Positions 33,697 through 42,446 of a stretch of DNA of 50,204 bases are shown here, piece by piece (position 1 is the stretch's first letter; each line of letters starts with the position of its first letter). The DNA comes from CAYVHB01 sp964450865 (GTDB lineage Bacteria > Bacillota > Clostridia > Saccharofermentanales > UBA5734), in contig CAYVHB010000022.1 in NCBI GenBank assembly GCA_964450865.1, positions 1-50,204 on the forward strand, given 5' to 3'. The notes below the pieces were generated by a model. The model had not been told where the DNA came from, did no database searches, and saw only the letters and a program-made list of their open reading frames with translations. The translations under genes were made by a program, and so were the position numbers.

Positions 33697-34953
33697 ATGT
33701 GTGCGCGAATTATTCAAGGCTATCGGGTAGTCATAACAGGGCTGGGTGTTATTTCTCCAGTCGGCCTGACGACCGAGGCATTCTGGCAGTCCCTGGTCAA
33801 TGGCCAGTCGGGTATTGCCCGCCTGCAAGGTCTCGATCTGACCGGGCTGGAGGTCAGTGTTGCCGCCCAGCTGAAGGGTTTTGATCCTCAATTATACCTC
33901 GATCGCAAGGAAGTCCGGCGTAATGACCGTTTCTGCCAGCTGGCTCTGGCGGCTGCCCAGGAGGCGATGTCGTCGAGTGGCCTTCAAGTAGCAGCCACGG
34001 GGGCTGATCGCGTTGGCACGATCATCGGCAATGGTGGCGTTGGCCTGGAAACAATTGAAACGGAGTATTTCAAGCTGTTCACTTCGGGGCCAGGCCGTAT
34101 TTCGGCCCTCGCCGTACCCATGATTATCCCCAACATGGCTTCCGCCAAGGTTTCCATGCATTTTGGCACCATGGGGGCGAATTTCAGCGTTGCCAGCGCT
34201 TGTGCCTCGGGCACGCATGCCATCGGCGAAGCCTTCCGGGCAATCAAATACGGCCACCTCGACGCGTGTATAACCGGTGGGTCGGAGGCTCCGGTCACGC
34301 GGTTCAGCCTCGGTGCGTATACCAATATGACGGCCCTGACCAAGGAAACGGATCCGGCCTGTGCTTCCATTCCGTTTGACGCCCGGCGCAGCGGCTTCGT
34401 CCTCGGCGAAGGCGCCGGTATCCTGATCCTGGAAAGCCTGGATCACGCCCGGGCACGCGGAGCCCGGATTCTCGGCGAAATCATAGGCTTTGGCGCTTCG
34501 TCGGATGCTTATCATATCACCAGCCCGGATCCGGAAGGCAAGGGGGCCACACTGGCCATGAGCAAGGCGATGGAGGAGGGCGGTGTGACGGCGGATTCGA
34601 TTGATTATATCAATGCCCACGGGACCAGCACCCCTCAGAATGATAAATTTGAAACCCTGGCCATCAAACGGGCATTCGGCGACGCGGCCCGGCAGGTCGC
34701 CATCAGCTCGACCAAATCGATGACCGGTCATCTCCTGAGTGCAGCCGGGGCCGTTGAAGCCATTGCCACAGTCCTGGCCTTGCGTGACGATATTATTCCG
34801 CCAACGATTGGCTACCAGTGTCCGGATCCGGAATGCGACCTGGACTATGTACCCAATGTTGCGCGCCGGACTCCCGTGCGTCTGGCCTTGTCCAATTCCC
34901 TCGGCTTTGGCGGTCACAACGGCACACTCTGTCTGAGAAAATGGACAGAATAG
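33697..34953 (+). CDS. fabF: Beta-ketoacyl-ACP synthase II
   Basis: A 418-residue condensing enzyme extending acyl-ACP with malonyl-ACP. The catalytic triad is Cys169 (ASACASGTHA), His308 (NAHGTSTPQND) and His345 (TKSMTGH, with Lys340). GFGGHNGTL closes the fold. The length is normal. GGGAGG lies seven bases before the ATG. The gene stands alone, away from other fab genes, between a membrane protein and a molybdenum hydroxylase operon. It might be a second, special-purpose ketosynthase or the main FabF; this window cannot tell. Its last codons lie in a 9-bp tandem repeat. Confidence 0.92.
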   Translation: MCARIIQGYRVVITGLGVISPVGLTTEAFWQSLVNGQSGIARLQGLDLTGLEVSVAAQLKGFDPQLYLDRKEVRRNDRFCQLALAAAQEAMSSSGLQVAATGADRVGTIIGNGGVGLETIETEYFKLFTSGPGRISALAVPMIIPNMASAKVSMHFGTMGANFSVASACASGTHAIGEAFRAIKYGHLDACITGGSEAPVTRFSLGAYTNMTALTKETDPACASIPFDARRSGFVLGEGAGILILESLDHARARGARILGEIIGFGASSDAYHITSPDPEGKGATLAMSKAMEEGGVTADSIDYINAHGTSTPQNDKFETLAIKRAFGDAARQVAISSTKSMTGHLLSAAGAVEAIATVLALRDDIIPPTIGYQCPDPECDLDYVPNVARRTPVRLALSNSLGFGGHNGTLCLRKWTE

Positions 34954-34997
34954 ACAGGATAAACAGAATAGTCAGGATAGACAGGACAGACAGGACA
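34944..34997 (+). repeat. Six tandem 9-bp repeats at the end of fabF
   Basis: Six copies of a nine-base unit (GACAGRATA or GACAGGACA) from 34944 to 34997. The first copy forms the last codons and stop of fabF. Confidence 0.8.
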
Positions 34998-35008
34998 GGG
35001 GAGTCAGC

Positions 35009-35938
35009 TTATGGCGTGTTCAGGTTGCATAGGAAATCGTTCAATAAACGCAACGCGACTGTTTTCCGATAGGCCGCAGTCGAGCGCTGATCATCAATGG
35101 GCCTGACCAGGCCAGCGTAGCGGCTGGTCCAGAACAGGCTGGCCTGGGCGATATCCGCAACCCATTGATTTAGCATGGCCGATTCCAGTCCGCGATCGCG
35201 CACCACTTGGGGCGCGACCGCCCCAAAGGCCAGGCGGATGTCCGCACACCGGCCGTCACTGATCCGGGCCAGCCCGATGAAGGACAGCTTGGCCAGGGCA
35301 TTGGCCTTGCGGGTGCCAACCTTGCGATAGGTGATATGGGAAAAGTCTGTCCGGGGATATGGAATCCGGACAGCTGTCAACAGCTCATCGGCTGCCAGCG
35401 CTGTCCGGCCGGGGCCTTGAATAAAATCGGCAATGGGCACTTCCCGCTGACGGTCCGGACTTTGCAAGATGACACTGGCGTCACTGGCATAGAGAAAAGG
35501 CAGGGTGTCTCCGGCCGGTGAGGCATTGCAGACATTACCGCCAAGCGTCGCCATATTGCGAATCGCCGGTGCTGCCATCTGGGCCAGCGCTTCCTTGAAA
35601 ATGGCCGGAATGGTTGGGGATGCCAGCATGGCACTCAAGGTAGTGGCCGCGCCAATGCGCAAGGTAGCGGCCCCGGACTCCAGGTACGCCTCCCGGTCCG
35701 AAGCCGAAGTCCCAGGCAACGGTTCGGATTCAGGTTCAAAATCGGATTCGGTTTCAATGTCCTGCAATTCCGCAACGTCACCGATCAGCAGGACCGGCTG
35801 GCCCCAGTCGGGGATTGTCCCGGCCCAGCCACGCTTGCGCACCATCAGGTCGGTGCCGCCAGCCATCACGATCGCACCCTGCTCCTTGCGGAAAAGCAAG
35901 GCCTCGGCCAATGTTTTGGCATGAAAGATCCGGTCCAT
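35009..35938 (-). CDS. Molybdenum hydroxylase FAD-binding (medium) subunit
   Basis: A 309-residue subunit of the xanthine dehydrogenase/CO dehydrogenase CoxM family that passes electrons from the iron-sulfur subunit to FAD. FAD-binding motifs are VMAGGTDLM (about 24-32) and TLGGNVCNASPAGD (about 131-144). An acidic insert of about 25 residues (residues 65-90) lies after the first motif. AGGAGG is 11 bases before ATG 35938, and a GTG at 35950 overlaps it, so ATG is preferred. It is third in the operon 36567 > 35963 > 35009. Confidence 0.88.
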   Translation of the reverse strand: MDRIFHAKTLAEALLFRKEQGAIVMAGGTDLMVRKRGWAGTIPDWGQPVLLIGDVAELQDIETESDFEPESEPLPGTSASDREAYLESGAATLRIGAATTLSAMLASPTIPAIFKEALAQMAAPAIRNMATLGGNVCNASPAGDTLPFLYASDASVILQSPDRQREVPIADFIQGPGRTALAADELLTAVRIPYPRTDFSHITYRKVGTRKANALAKLSFIGLARISDGRCADIRLAFGAVAPQVVRDRGLESAMLNQWVADIAQASLFWTSRYAGLVRPIDDQRSTAAYRKTVALRLLNDFLCNLNTP

Positions 35939-35962
35939 GGCCCGGACCACCTCCTTTGCTAG

Positions 35963-36457
35963 CTAAACTTCAGACGTTTCAGCTGGTTTTGCTTGCAGCT
36001 GCAGCGCGGCGGCCAGGATTGCCTCGACAATCATATTGTAGCCAGTACAGCGACAGAGATTGCCGGCGATCGCGGCCCGGACGTCTTTTGCGCCGGGTTG
36101 GGGATTCTGGCGCAGCAGGGCTTCGGCGGCCATGATCATGCCTGGCGTACAATATCCGCATTGAACAGCACCCGCCTCGGCAAAGCAGCGCTCGAGTACC
36201 TGGAACGACGGTGTATGGGCCAGGCCTTCAATTGTCGTGACGTGCTGGCCAGCCACCCGGGCTACCGGTGTCAGGCAGGCATTGACCAGCTGGTCACCAA
36301 CGAGGACTGCGCAAGCACCGCATTCACCCTCGCCGCAACCTTCCTTGGTGCCCATCAGCCCAAGGTCCTCGCGCAATACATCCAGCAGACGCCGCAAGGG
36401 GTGACAATCGAGCTCAACCGCCTGACAATTGAGCATAAAGCTGATTTTCGCAAACAC
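35963..36457 (-). CDS. Molybdenum hydroxylase [2Fe-2S] (small) subunit
   Basis: A 164-residue subunit of the CoxS/XdhC-type family with two [2Fe-2S] clusters. The plant-type ferredoxin cluster uses the CGEGECGAC set plus a later Cys; the second cluster uses CGYC and CRCTGY. It carries electrons from the molybdenum site to FAD. Start: GGAGGG six bases before GTG 36457, matching the family length; the frame is open further upstream but without ribosome site or homology. It lies 24 bases before the FAD subunit gene and 109 bases after the large-subunit gene. Confidence 0.9.
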   Translation of the reverse strand: MFAKISFMLNCQAVELDCHPLRRLLDVLREDLGLMGTKEGCGEGECGACAVLVGDQLVNACLTPVARVAGQHVTTIEGLAHTPSFQVLERCFAEAGAVQCGYCTPGMIMAAEALLRQNPQPGAKDVRAAIAGNLCRCTGYNMIVEAILAAALQLQAKPAETSEV

Positions 36458-36566
36458 GGGTATCCCTCCGCCCTGTTCCGATTGAAATGATTTGATCTTC
36501 TGAGTCTTGCTTGTGAAGCAATCCTGTGACTCAAGCCGCTGATTCGCTTGAATGATGCTCGCCGGT

Positions 36567-38870
36567 TTACAGGCAGCCAAGCAGATATTCCGGTGTGACC
36601 GGCAGGCGATTGACCTTGATGCCAAGCGCGTTGCCAACCGCAATGGCCAGGGCTGGCGCTACGCCAATCATCGGCAATTCACCGGCACCCTTCGCCCCCC
36701 AGGGCCCACCCTCATAGGGATTGTCCACCGTACAACTGGTGATTGGACCGCAATCACAGGCCGTGGGGATGATATAATCAGTCAGTGAACGCTGCCGGAT
36801 CTGTCCCTGCTGGCAGGTCATGACCTCAATGGTGCCATAGCCTTGCGCCTGGACGATACCCCCTTCGATTTGCCCGCGCATCATGCGCGGATCAATGGCT
36901 TTGCCGACATCAAAGGCACTCCATGTGCCGGTGACCGCAATCTCCAGGGTCAGCGGATCAACGGCTACCTCGACCGCATTGACCCCCCACGAATAAGCCG
37001 GATAGGCATCCCCGGCGAACCGGCCGTCGCGATCATCCCATTGGATATAATCGGGATGATGATAACGCCGGCTTACTTCAATCGTCTCCAGTTCCATCAC
37101 CTGCTCTGGCGTTTGCTCCGGCCTGTCGGCAAGCTCGTCCTGCCGGGCCCGTCCGGCGAGGATCAGCTTGAGTTCGCGAGCCGCCTCGTCCAGCAGTTTG
37201 CCCACGATGATCACAGTCCGGGAGGCCACGGTGGGGCCGGAGTCAGGCATCCGGTCCGTATCGACCGGTTCACAAACGACCTGCCCGATTGGCAGGGCCA
37301 TGGCCTGGGCGACAATCTTGCGCAAGGCGGTTCGTGATCCCTGGCCCATTTCAACCGCCGCGGTCAGGATTTCCACCTTTCCGTCACCACGCCGGCGTAA
37401 ACGGACCAATGCCTTGATATGGTCACGTTCCCCGCTGCCGGTAAAGGCACAGCCGTGCAAGAATAACGCCATGCCAATTCCCCGCAGCGGCTGGGCGCCG
37501 GATTGGCTGTCGTTCTGGCGCCCGGCATTGGACGGCTGAGCCGTGCCGGTAACCCCGTTTGTTATATTTCGGTGCAACATCGTCTCAATATCCCGGCCGT
37601 TGCCAGCTGTACGGACGATGGCGGCAGTTTTCCGGCGATAATCGGACTGGCTGACCACGGTGCTGACCAGCTCCGGCAGCGGGACATGGTGGCGGAAAAC
37701 GCCGCCGGTCGAAGTTTGATCGCCCGTCTGCACACAATGTCGCAGCTTGAAATCGAGGGTGTCCTCACCGATGGCCCGGGCGATGGCATCCATATGGCGT
37801 TCAATAGCAAAAGCGGCCTGTGGCCCGCCGAATCCGCGGAAAGCACCATTGGGCACGGTATTGGTCACGACGGCCCGGCCATGGACGAGCAGGCCGGGGA
37901 AGCGATAGACTCCGGTAATGTGGAACATCAGGCGCTGCAGGACAACGGTCGACAAGCCGGCATAAGCTCCGGCATCGATTCGTACATCAGCCACCATTGC
38001 CGTAATCTGGTGCCGGGCGTCAAGCGCCGTGCGCAGGATGATCCGGGAGGGATGACGCTTGGTGGTCACCGCGATGTCCTCCGCCCGGTCGAGCAGCAGC
38101 TGTACCGGATGACCCGTTTTCAGGGCGGCGAAGGCCGCGTGTCCGGCCAGCAGGGAAGGGTAGTCCTCTTTGCCCCCAAATCCGCCGCCCACTGTCGTCT
38201 GGACAACCTGCACCCGGTCAGCCGGGAAGCCCAGGCCGTCGATCAAGGCATTTTTCACATAATAGGGACATTGCATCGAGCCAAAGACGGTTATCCGATC
38301 CTGGGTATACTCGGCGAGCATCCCTTGCGGTTCCAGGTAAAGCTGCTCCTGCAGGCCTGTTTCGTAAACATCTTCGTAAATCAGGGATGCATCGCGGAAA
38401 GCGGTATCCGTGTCACCATGGCCGAAACGATATTGCGCAAAATATCTGCCCCCGCTGTAAATCGGGGGGGATGTTGCCTGCTCAGCATCATCCAGGCTTA
38501 AAATGGGCGCGATTTCATCATATTCAACCAGACACTCCTGCAAGAGGCGCAATATTTCGTTTTTGTCCGGGCCCACAACCAGCAGAATCGGCTCACCGAT
38601 ATAGTTGACAGCAGATTCAGCGAAAAACGGCTGGTCGTCGAGAATCTGGCGCACCCGGTTACGACCGGGCACGTCCTGATAATCGACGATAAAGTAACCA
38701 GCCGGCAGGCGTGGCGTCCGGATAGAACGCAATCTGGCCCGCGGGCGGCTTGAGCGCAAGGTCCTGGCAAACAGCATGTTGTCGCGCCGCAAATCACCCA
38801 TATACTGCGCCTGGCCTGTTACCTTCTCGGCCTGGTCTGTCCTGATAACCGATTGATTGAGATCTTCCAT
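36567..38870 (-). CDS. Molybdenum hydroxylase large subunit (xanthine dehydrogenase/aldehyde oxidase family)
   Basis: A 767-residue molybdopterin-binding subunit. Motifs: the QTTVGGGFGGKED molybdenum cofactor loop, the NGAFRGFGGPQ segment with the conserved Arg, EMGQGSRT, and the catalytic Glu in GAKGAGELP near the C-terminus. The family hydroxylates purines, N-heterocycles or aldehydes with water as oxygen source. The substrate (xanthine, nicotinate or other) cannot be read from motifs. A low-complexity stretch at about 420-465 is not usual. AGGAGG is 11 bases before ATG 38870. First gene of the three-subunit operon. No molybdopterin insertion or CTP-transfer gene is in the window. Confidence 0.9.
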   Translation of the reverse strand: MEDLNQSVIRTDQAEKVTGQAQYMGDLRRDNMLFARTLRSSRPRARLRSIRTPRLPAGYFIVDYQDVPGRNRVRQILDDQPFFAESAVNYIGEPILLVVGPDKNEILRLLQECLVEYDEIAPILSLDDAEQATSPPIYSGGRYFAQYRFGHGDTDTAFRDASLIYEDVYETGLQEQLYLEPQGMLAEYTQDRITVFGSMQCPYYVKNALIDGLGFPADRVQVVQTTVGGGFGGKEDYPSLLAGHAAFAALKTGHPVQLLLDRAEDIAVTTKRHPSRIILRTALDARHQITAMVADVRIDAGAYAGLSTVVLQRLMFHITGVYRFPGLLVHGRAVVTNTVPNGAFRGFGGPQAAFAIERHMDAIARAIGEDTLDFKLRHCVQTGDQTSTGGVFRHHVPLPELVSTVVSQSDYRRKTAAIVRTAGNGRDIETMLHRNITNGVTGTAQPSNAGRQNDSQSGAQPLRGIGMALFLHGCAFTGSGERDHIKALVRLRRRGDGKVEILTAAVEMGQGSRTALRKIVAQAMALPIGQVVCEPVDTDRMPDSGPTVASRTVIIVGKLLDEAARELKLILAGRARQDELADRPEQTPEQVMELETIEVSRRYHHPDYIQWDDRDGRFAGDAYPAYSWGVNAVEVAVDPLTLEIAVTGTWSAFDVGKAIDPRMMRGQIEGGIVQAQGYGTIEVMTCQQGQIRQRSLTDYIIPTACDCGPITSCTVDNPYEGGPWGAKGAGELPMIGVAPALAIAVGNALGIKVNRLPVTPEYLLGCL

Positions 38871-38915
38871 CCAGCCCGGCACCTCCTCCGCTCGAAACCA
38901 GATAATCCTTATACT

Positions 38916-38942
38916 ATTATAGCGGAGTTTGCCCGGCCAGAA
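38916..38942 (-). promoter_or_regulatory. Candidate promoter of the molybdenum hydroxylase operon
   Basis: A perfect TATAAT on the minus strand (plus 38916-38921). Upstream on that strand TTCTGG is a weak -35 box. The box lies about 45 bases before the large-subunit start. Confidence 0.5.
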
Positions 38943-39047
38943 CAGCAGGGAAGCAAGGTATGGTGATGGTACCGCCTGATGATCTGATTCGCTGCAGACC
39001 GGATTGTATACCCTGTCTTGTCAGGTGTCGTTTTGTTGATTTTATGA

Positions 39048-39075
39048 TTGATTTAGATTCGGGGTTATATATTAT
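39048..39075 (+). promoter_or_regulatory. Candidate promoter of the 1020-residue protein gene
   Basis: TTGATT at 39048-39053 and TATTAT at 39070-39075 with a 16-base spacer. The leader would be about 125 bases. Confidence 0.45.
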
Positions 39076-39206
39076 TCTCAGGTCGCTCATTTATCATTAT
39101 CAGACACGGCCATTCCTGTCAGATGAAGAACCGATTCTGATGGAGCAGTACCATGCTGTCTGGTGGCCCTGAATGGCTGCCATCATGATGTATCAGGAGA
39201 TTGTCT

Positions 39207-42200
39207 ATGGAAAAGAAAGCTCCACAGCAGCAGATGCCCGTTCCGGAAGCTACACCCGATCTGTCAGCTCAAGCACCCCCGCAGCCACCGCACCAGCCGC
39301 CGCACCCGTCACGTCGCCGGCTTTCCCTGGACAGGAAGCATCTGCAGGGTTTTCTGGCTGGCCTGATCGCTGGCGCCCTCCTGCTGACGGGGACTTTTGC
39401 CGCTTTCAATCCGGATTTTCTGAAAGGGACTTTTACAACGCAGATTGGCAGCCGGACTTTACAGACCGAAGTCGACCTGCAGGCCGTGACCTGTTCCCCA
39501 TCTTCGATTATGGCCACGACAGCCATCGACCAGACGGTCGTCCTGCAAATTGCCAATGACGCCTTGCAGACGATCAAGCCGGAGACGATCCTGCTCGATG
39601 GACTTTTCAAAGGACTGAGCATCACCTCGGCGCAGTACGCCAGCGGCCAGCTGACGGTCCATATCCAGGGCAAGCCAATGGTGCCCCGTGTTTATGGCTC
39701 GGATCAGGTTAACCCGGACGGTGTAATCTATGTTCTGCCCGGAGTTGACGCCACTGGCGGCCTGGCGTACGAAGCCCGCCTGACAGCTGAATATCCGCAG
39801 CTGGTGCCAGAGCAGCCAACGGTCCTGCCGCAAGCGTCTTATCACGAAGCTGTGACCCTGGCCTTGAATGGCGACACTTTCAAACAGGCGCCGACTGCCG
39901 CTGATATCACGCTGGCCGGTGGCTTTGCTGGCCTGACCGTATCTGATGTCCGCCAGAACGGCCAGTTGCTGCATTTCAATATAAACGGATCGGCGGCAGC
40001 TTCTGAAACAGGTAACGGGCTGGTCATCCTCGCTGGACAGACCCTGACCAGCGGCTTTGAACTGGACCAGGTCATCCGCATCGCCGGCACGGCCAGTCTG
40101 TATGTACATAATCCCCTGACACTGGAAGAACCGTTTGATGAGAACCTGACACTCAATCTGGAAAATGATTACTTTGCGGAGAATGTCACACCGGATATGT
40201 TCAGCCTGGGTGGCGTCCTGAACGGAGCCCGCGTCAATCGTGTGGAACGAAATGTCACCGATTCTTCAGTCACCCTGACACTGGAAGGCCCCTCGTTGCG
40301 CCAGGCTGGTACGGCCAGTATTACCGCGGATGGCAGCGCATTGGTCAGTGGCCGGACTGTCACAGGCACTATTCCCGTTATTGCACCGCAGATCATTGCC
40401 TTTTCCAGCGTCAATCCGGATCGCGATGGCGAAGGTTTTAATCTGGAGCTTGAGATCAGCTCGTACGGCCAGGACTTCAGGTCTTTCATCGGCGCGGCTG
40501 ACATTGTCCTGCAAGATGCCCTGGCCGGCATGCAGATCAAGAAGGTTACCTGGATTCATGAGGCGAAAATCCGCGTTTCCGCAACGGGCCCGATCGCGGC
40601 TGGTGAGGGACGGGTTTCGGTCCGGGCCGCTGCCATGGGTGGTGTAACCGGCGCTGAGGCGGTTGTCAGTCCGGTCAGTGATCTGGACCCATCGGGTTTA
40701 GCGGATATCACAGCTACCCGCCTGGATGGTTCGCCCTTGTTTGGGGATCCGGCAGCCAGCCTGTCGGCTGACGCTTTCCCGGCGATCCGCCTGAGTACGG
40801 CTGTCCCGCCTGCTGCCGGTCGCCAGGCTGGCAGCCTGTCCTTTCGCTGGCAGCCGCAGGCTACCTATCTGCATGCGGGCCGGTCAGCACTTCAGATGCC
40901 TGTCCTGCCGCAGTTCCAGCTGCCAGCTGCCCAGTTGCTGCGCCCGACGCCGCTGTTCCTGGAATTTCTGCTCGAAGACCTGATTGACTGGGGGATCAGG
41001 AATCTCAAGGAAGCCGTCATCGACATGGCCAAGGCCGGTGTGAAAGCGGGAGCGACCGAGGGACTGATGTATCTGTTGCGGCAGACCGGGCTGGTCGGGC
41101 CATCCGTGTCTGACCAGCTCAATCAGATCAATGACTCCATCAATAATCTGCAGAAAAAGATCGATTCCTCGGAGCGGCGGGTCATCGCCGCGATCGGCAG
41201 CGCAGCCCTGGCAACCCGGCTTGATCTGCTGAAAAGCAAGATTGTCCAGATCAATACCCAGTACAAGCTGTATGAATATCTGAAGCAGGATATTGCCGAT
41301 TTCAAGGCAGCCCATCCGGGTCAGGATCCCCTGTCTGACCCGGCAATCAAGGAACAGGCCGACACCCTGGCCGGCAAGGAAGGCAGCATCAAGACCGCCG
41401 ACATTATCAACTGTTCCCTGACGATTGCCCATGTCATGACCGGTGATGCCAACCTCGGGGAATCGCTGATTACGTCCTATTACCAGGTCATGAAAGATAC
41501 CCTGCCCTTCGAACACAACGCGGCTGCCCAACTGCGCCTGTTTGTTGAACAAATGACACTGGTGCAAAGCAAGGCTGTCTTGCTGGTCGGCGAATACTGC
41601 AACTACAATGCCGCTGGTACCTCAGCCCTGACCTATAACAACAAACTGAAAGCCTTCCTTGATGATATGAGTGAAAGCATCGACGCGCAGAAGCGACTAT
41701 TGCCAGAAGACAGCATCTTCAAGACCCAGAATAATCCGCTGCCAGGTGACGTGACAGTTAAGAGCAACATCGACGGGAAGTATTATGTGCTGCTGAACGG
41801 CAAATATACAATGCAAGAATCGATCTCCAAATGGATACTTCCTGTCTATTACAACAATTCGACAATCAATTTTGATATTTATGATTTACCGGAGACGATA
41901 GACGACCGCTGGGGCTCCAAGGCGTTCGCCAGACTGCTCAGTGATCGGGGCTGGGGCGGCGTCAACTTCGGGCCGGCCAAAGCTGACACCGAAGCCCTGC
42001 TGCAGCATTACACAGACTTCTACGCCACGGGTGACGATAAAATCACAGGCCAGTCATTCCTGAATCGATATACGGGTGCGAACTCCGTTTGTGACTGGCT
42101 TTACGCTGGACCGGTCGGCGAACAGTTTGGCTATTTGTTTCTCCATGTCCGCAATCAGGAATACTACATCTATAATACCCGAAACAATGTCTATGAGGTC

Positions 42201-42269
42201 CGGAACGCCTGGGACCTGTATGACAGCTGGCCGGACTACCACTTCAAGTACTTCATAGTCAAACGCTAG
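39207..42269 (+). CDS. Large membrane-anchored modular protein with Ig-like repeats and a helical domain
   Basis: A 1020-residue protein. Residues 1-40 are Pro/Gln-rich and probably cytosolic. One membrane segment follows at about 47-66, in a block (RRLSLDR...FAG...AAFNPDFLKGT) shared with the protein at 45153. Four beta-rich repeats lie near residues 105-155, 210-262, 309-360 and 402-462, each with strand pattern L.LxxDxF...DIxLxGxFxGL. A long amphipathic helical stretch (about 590-790, with QINDSINNLQKKID) precedes a C-terminal domain with YYVLLNGKYTMQES and ending in YIYNTRN. The helical part recalls pore-forming or adhesin helical bundles, but this is only a resemblance. AGGAGA lies six bases before ATG 39207; TTG 39201 is less likely. 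Function unknown. Confidence 0.72.
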   Translation: MEKKAPQQQMPVPEATPDLSAQAPPQPPHQPPHPSRRRLSLDRKHLQGFLAGLIAGALLLTGTFAAFNPDFLKGTFTTQIGSRTLQTEVDLQAVTCSPSSIMATTAIDQTVVLQIANDALQTIKPETILLDGLFKGLSITSAQYASGQLTVHIQGKPMVPRVYGSDQVNPDGVIYVLPGVDATGGLAYEARLTAEYPQLVPEQPTVLPQASYHEAVTLALNGDTFKQAPTAADITLAGGFAGLTVSDVRQNGQLLHFNINGSAAASETGNGLVILAGQTLTSGFELDQVIRIAGTASLYVHNPLTLEEPFDENLTLNLENDYFAENVTPDMFSLGGVLNGARVNRVERNVTDSSVTLTLEGPSLRQAGTASITADGSALVSGRTVTGTIPVIAPQIIAFSSVNPDRDGEGFNLELEISSYGQDFRSFIGAADIVLQDALAGMQIKKVTWIHEAKIRVSATGPIAAGEGRVSVRAAAMGGVTGAEAVVSPVSDLDPSGLADITATRLDGSPLFGDPAASLSADAFPAIRLSTAVPPAAGRQAGSLSFRWQPQATYLHAGRSALQMPVLPQFQLPAAQLLRPTPLFLEFLLEDLIDWGIRNLKEAVIDMAKAGVKAGATEGLMYLLRQTGLVGPSVSDQLNQINDSINNLQKKIDSSERRVIAAIGSAALATRLDLLKSKIVQINTQYKLYEYLKQDIADFKAAHPGQDPLSDPAIKEQADTLAGKEGSIKTADIINCSLTIAHVMTGDANLGESLITSYYQVMKDTLPFEHNAAAQLRLFVEQMTLVQSKAVLLVGEYCNYNAAGTSALTYNNKLKAFLDDMSESIDAQKRLLPEDSIFKTQNNPLPGDVTVKSNIDGKYYVLLNGKYTMQESISKWILPVYYNNSTINFDIYDLPETIDDRWGSKAFARLLSDRGWGGVNFGPAKADTEALLQHYTDFYATGDDKITGQSFLNRYTGANSVCDWLYAGPVGEQFGYLFLHVRNQEYYIYNTRNNVYEVRNAWDLYDSWPDYHFKYFIVKR

Positions 42270-42338
42270 CCAGATGGTCAGTAACGGCCGGCACCGCAGT
42301 CACTCGCATCCGTGCCCCGTGCCGCAGACTTGATTTGG

Positions 42339-42365
42339 CCCGGTATTCCGGGTATAGTTTAATTC
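42339..42365 (+). terminator. Weak possible terminator
   Basis: CCCGG at 42339-42343 and CCGGG at 42348-42352 with a TATT loop, followed by the T-rich TATAGTTTAATT. Short stem. Confidence 0.35.
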
Positions 42366-42446
42366 AGATCAGCCGGACAGGCCTGGCAAAGGCCCCCGCT
42401 GGCATGAAGCTGAAGCAGAATGAACCCGGAATGAGGAAGAAACAAT

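Larger units (their letters stand above)
38871..39206 (+). other. 336-base divergent intergenic region
   Basis: Between the molybdenum hydroxylase operon (-) and the 1020-residue protein (+), with promoters for each at 38916 and 39048. A 70-codon plus-strand frame at 38960-39172 has no good ribosome site and is not called. Confidence 0.5.

Noticed and set aside
32713..33891. Long form (392 residues) of the DUF2238-like protein
   Set aside because: The extra N-terminus would cross the fabF promoter and start inside fabF; it lacks a ribosome site and reads as noncoding.
33892..34917. 341-codon minus-strand open frame
   Set aside because: It lies inside fabF on the opposite strand, and fabF has all catalytic residues.
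37503..38501. 332-codon plus-strand open frame
   Set aside because: Antisense to the molybdenum hydroxylase large subunit; no motif and no ribosome site.
38960..39172. 70-codon plus-strand frame in the intergenic region
   Set aside because: No good ribosome site, unusual Cys/Arg-rich sequence, and it spans the promoter of the next gene.
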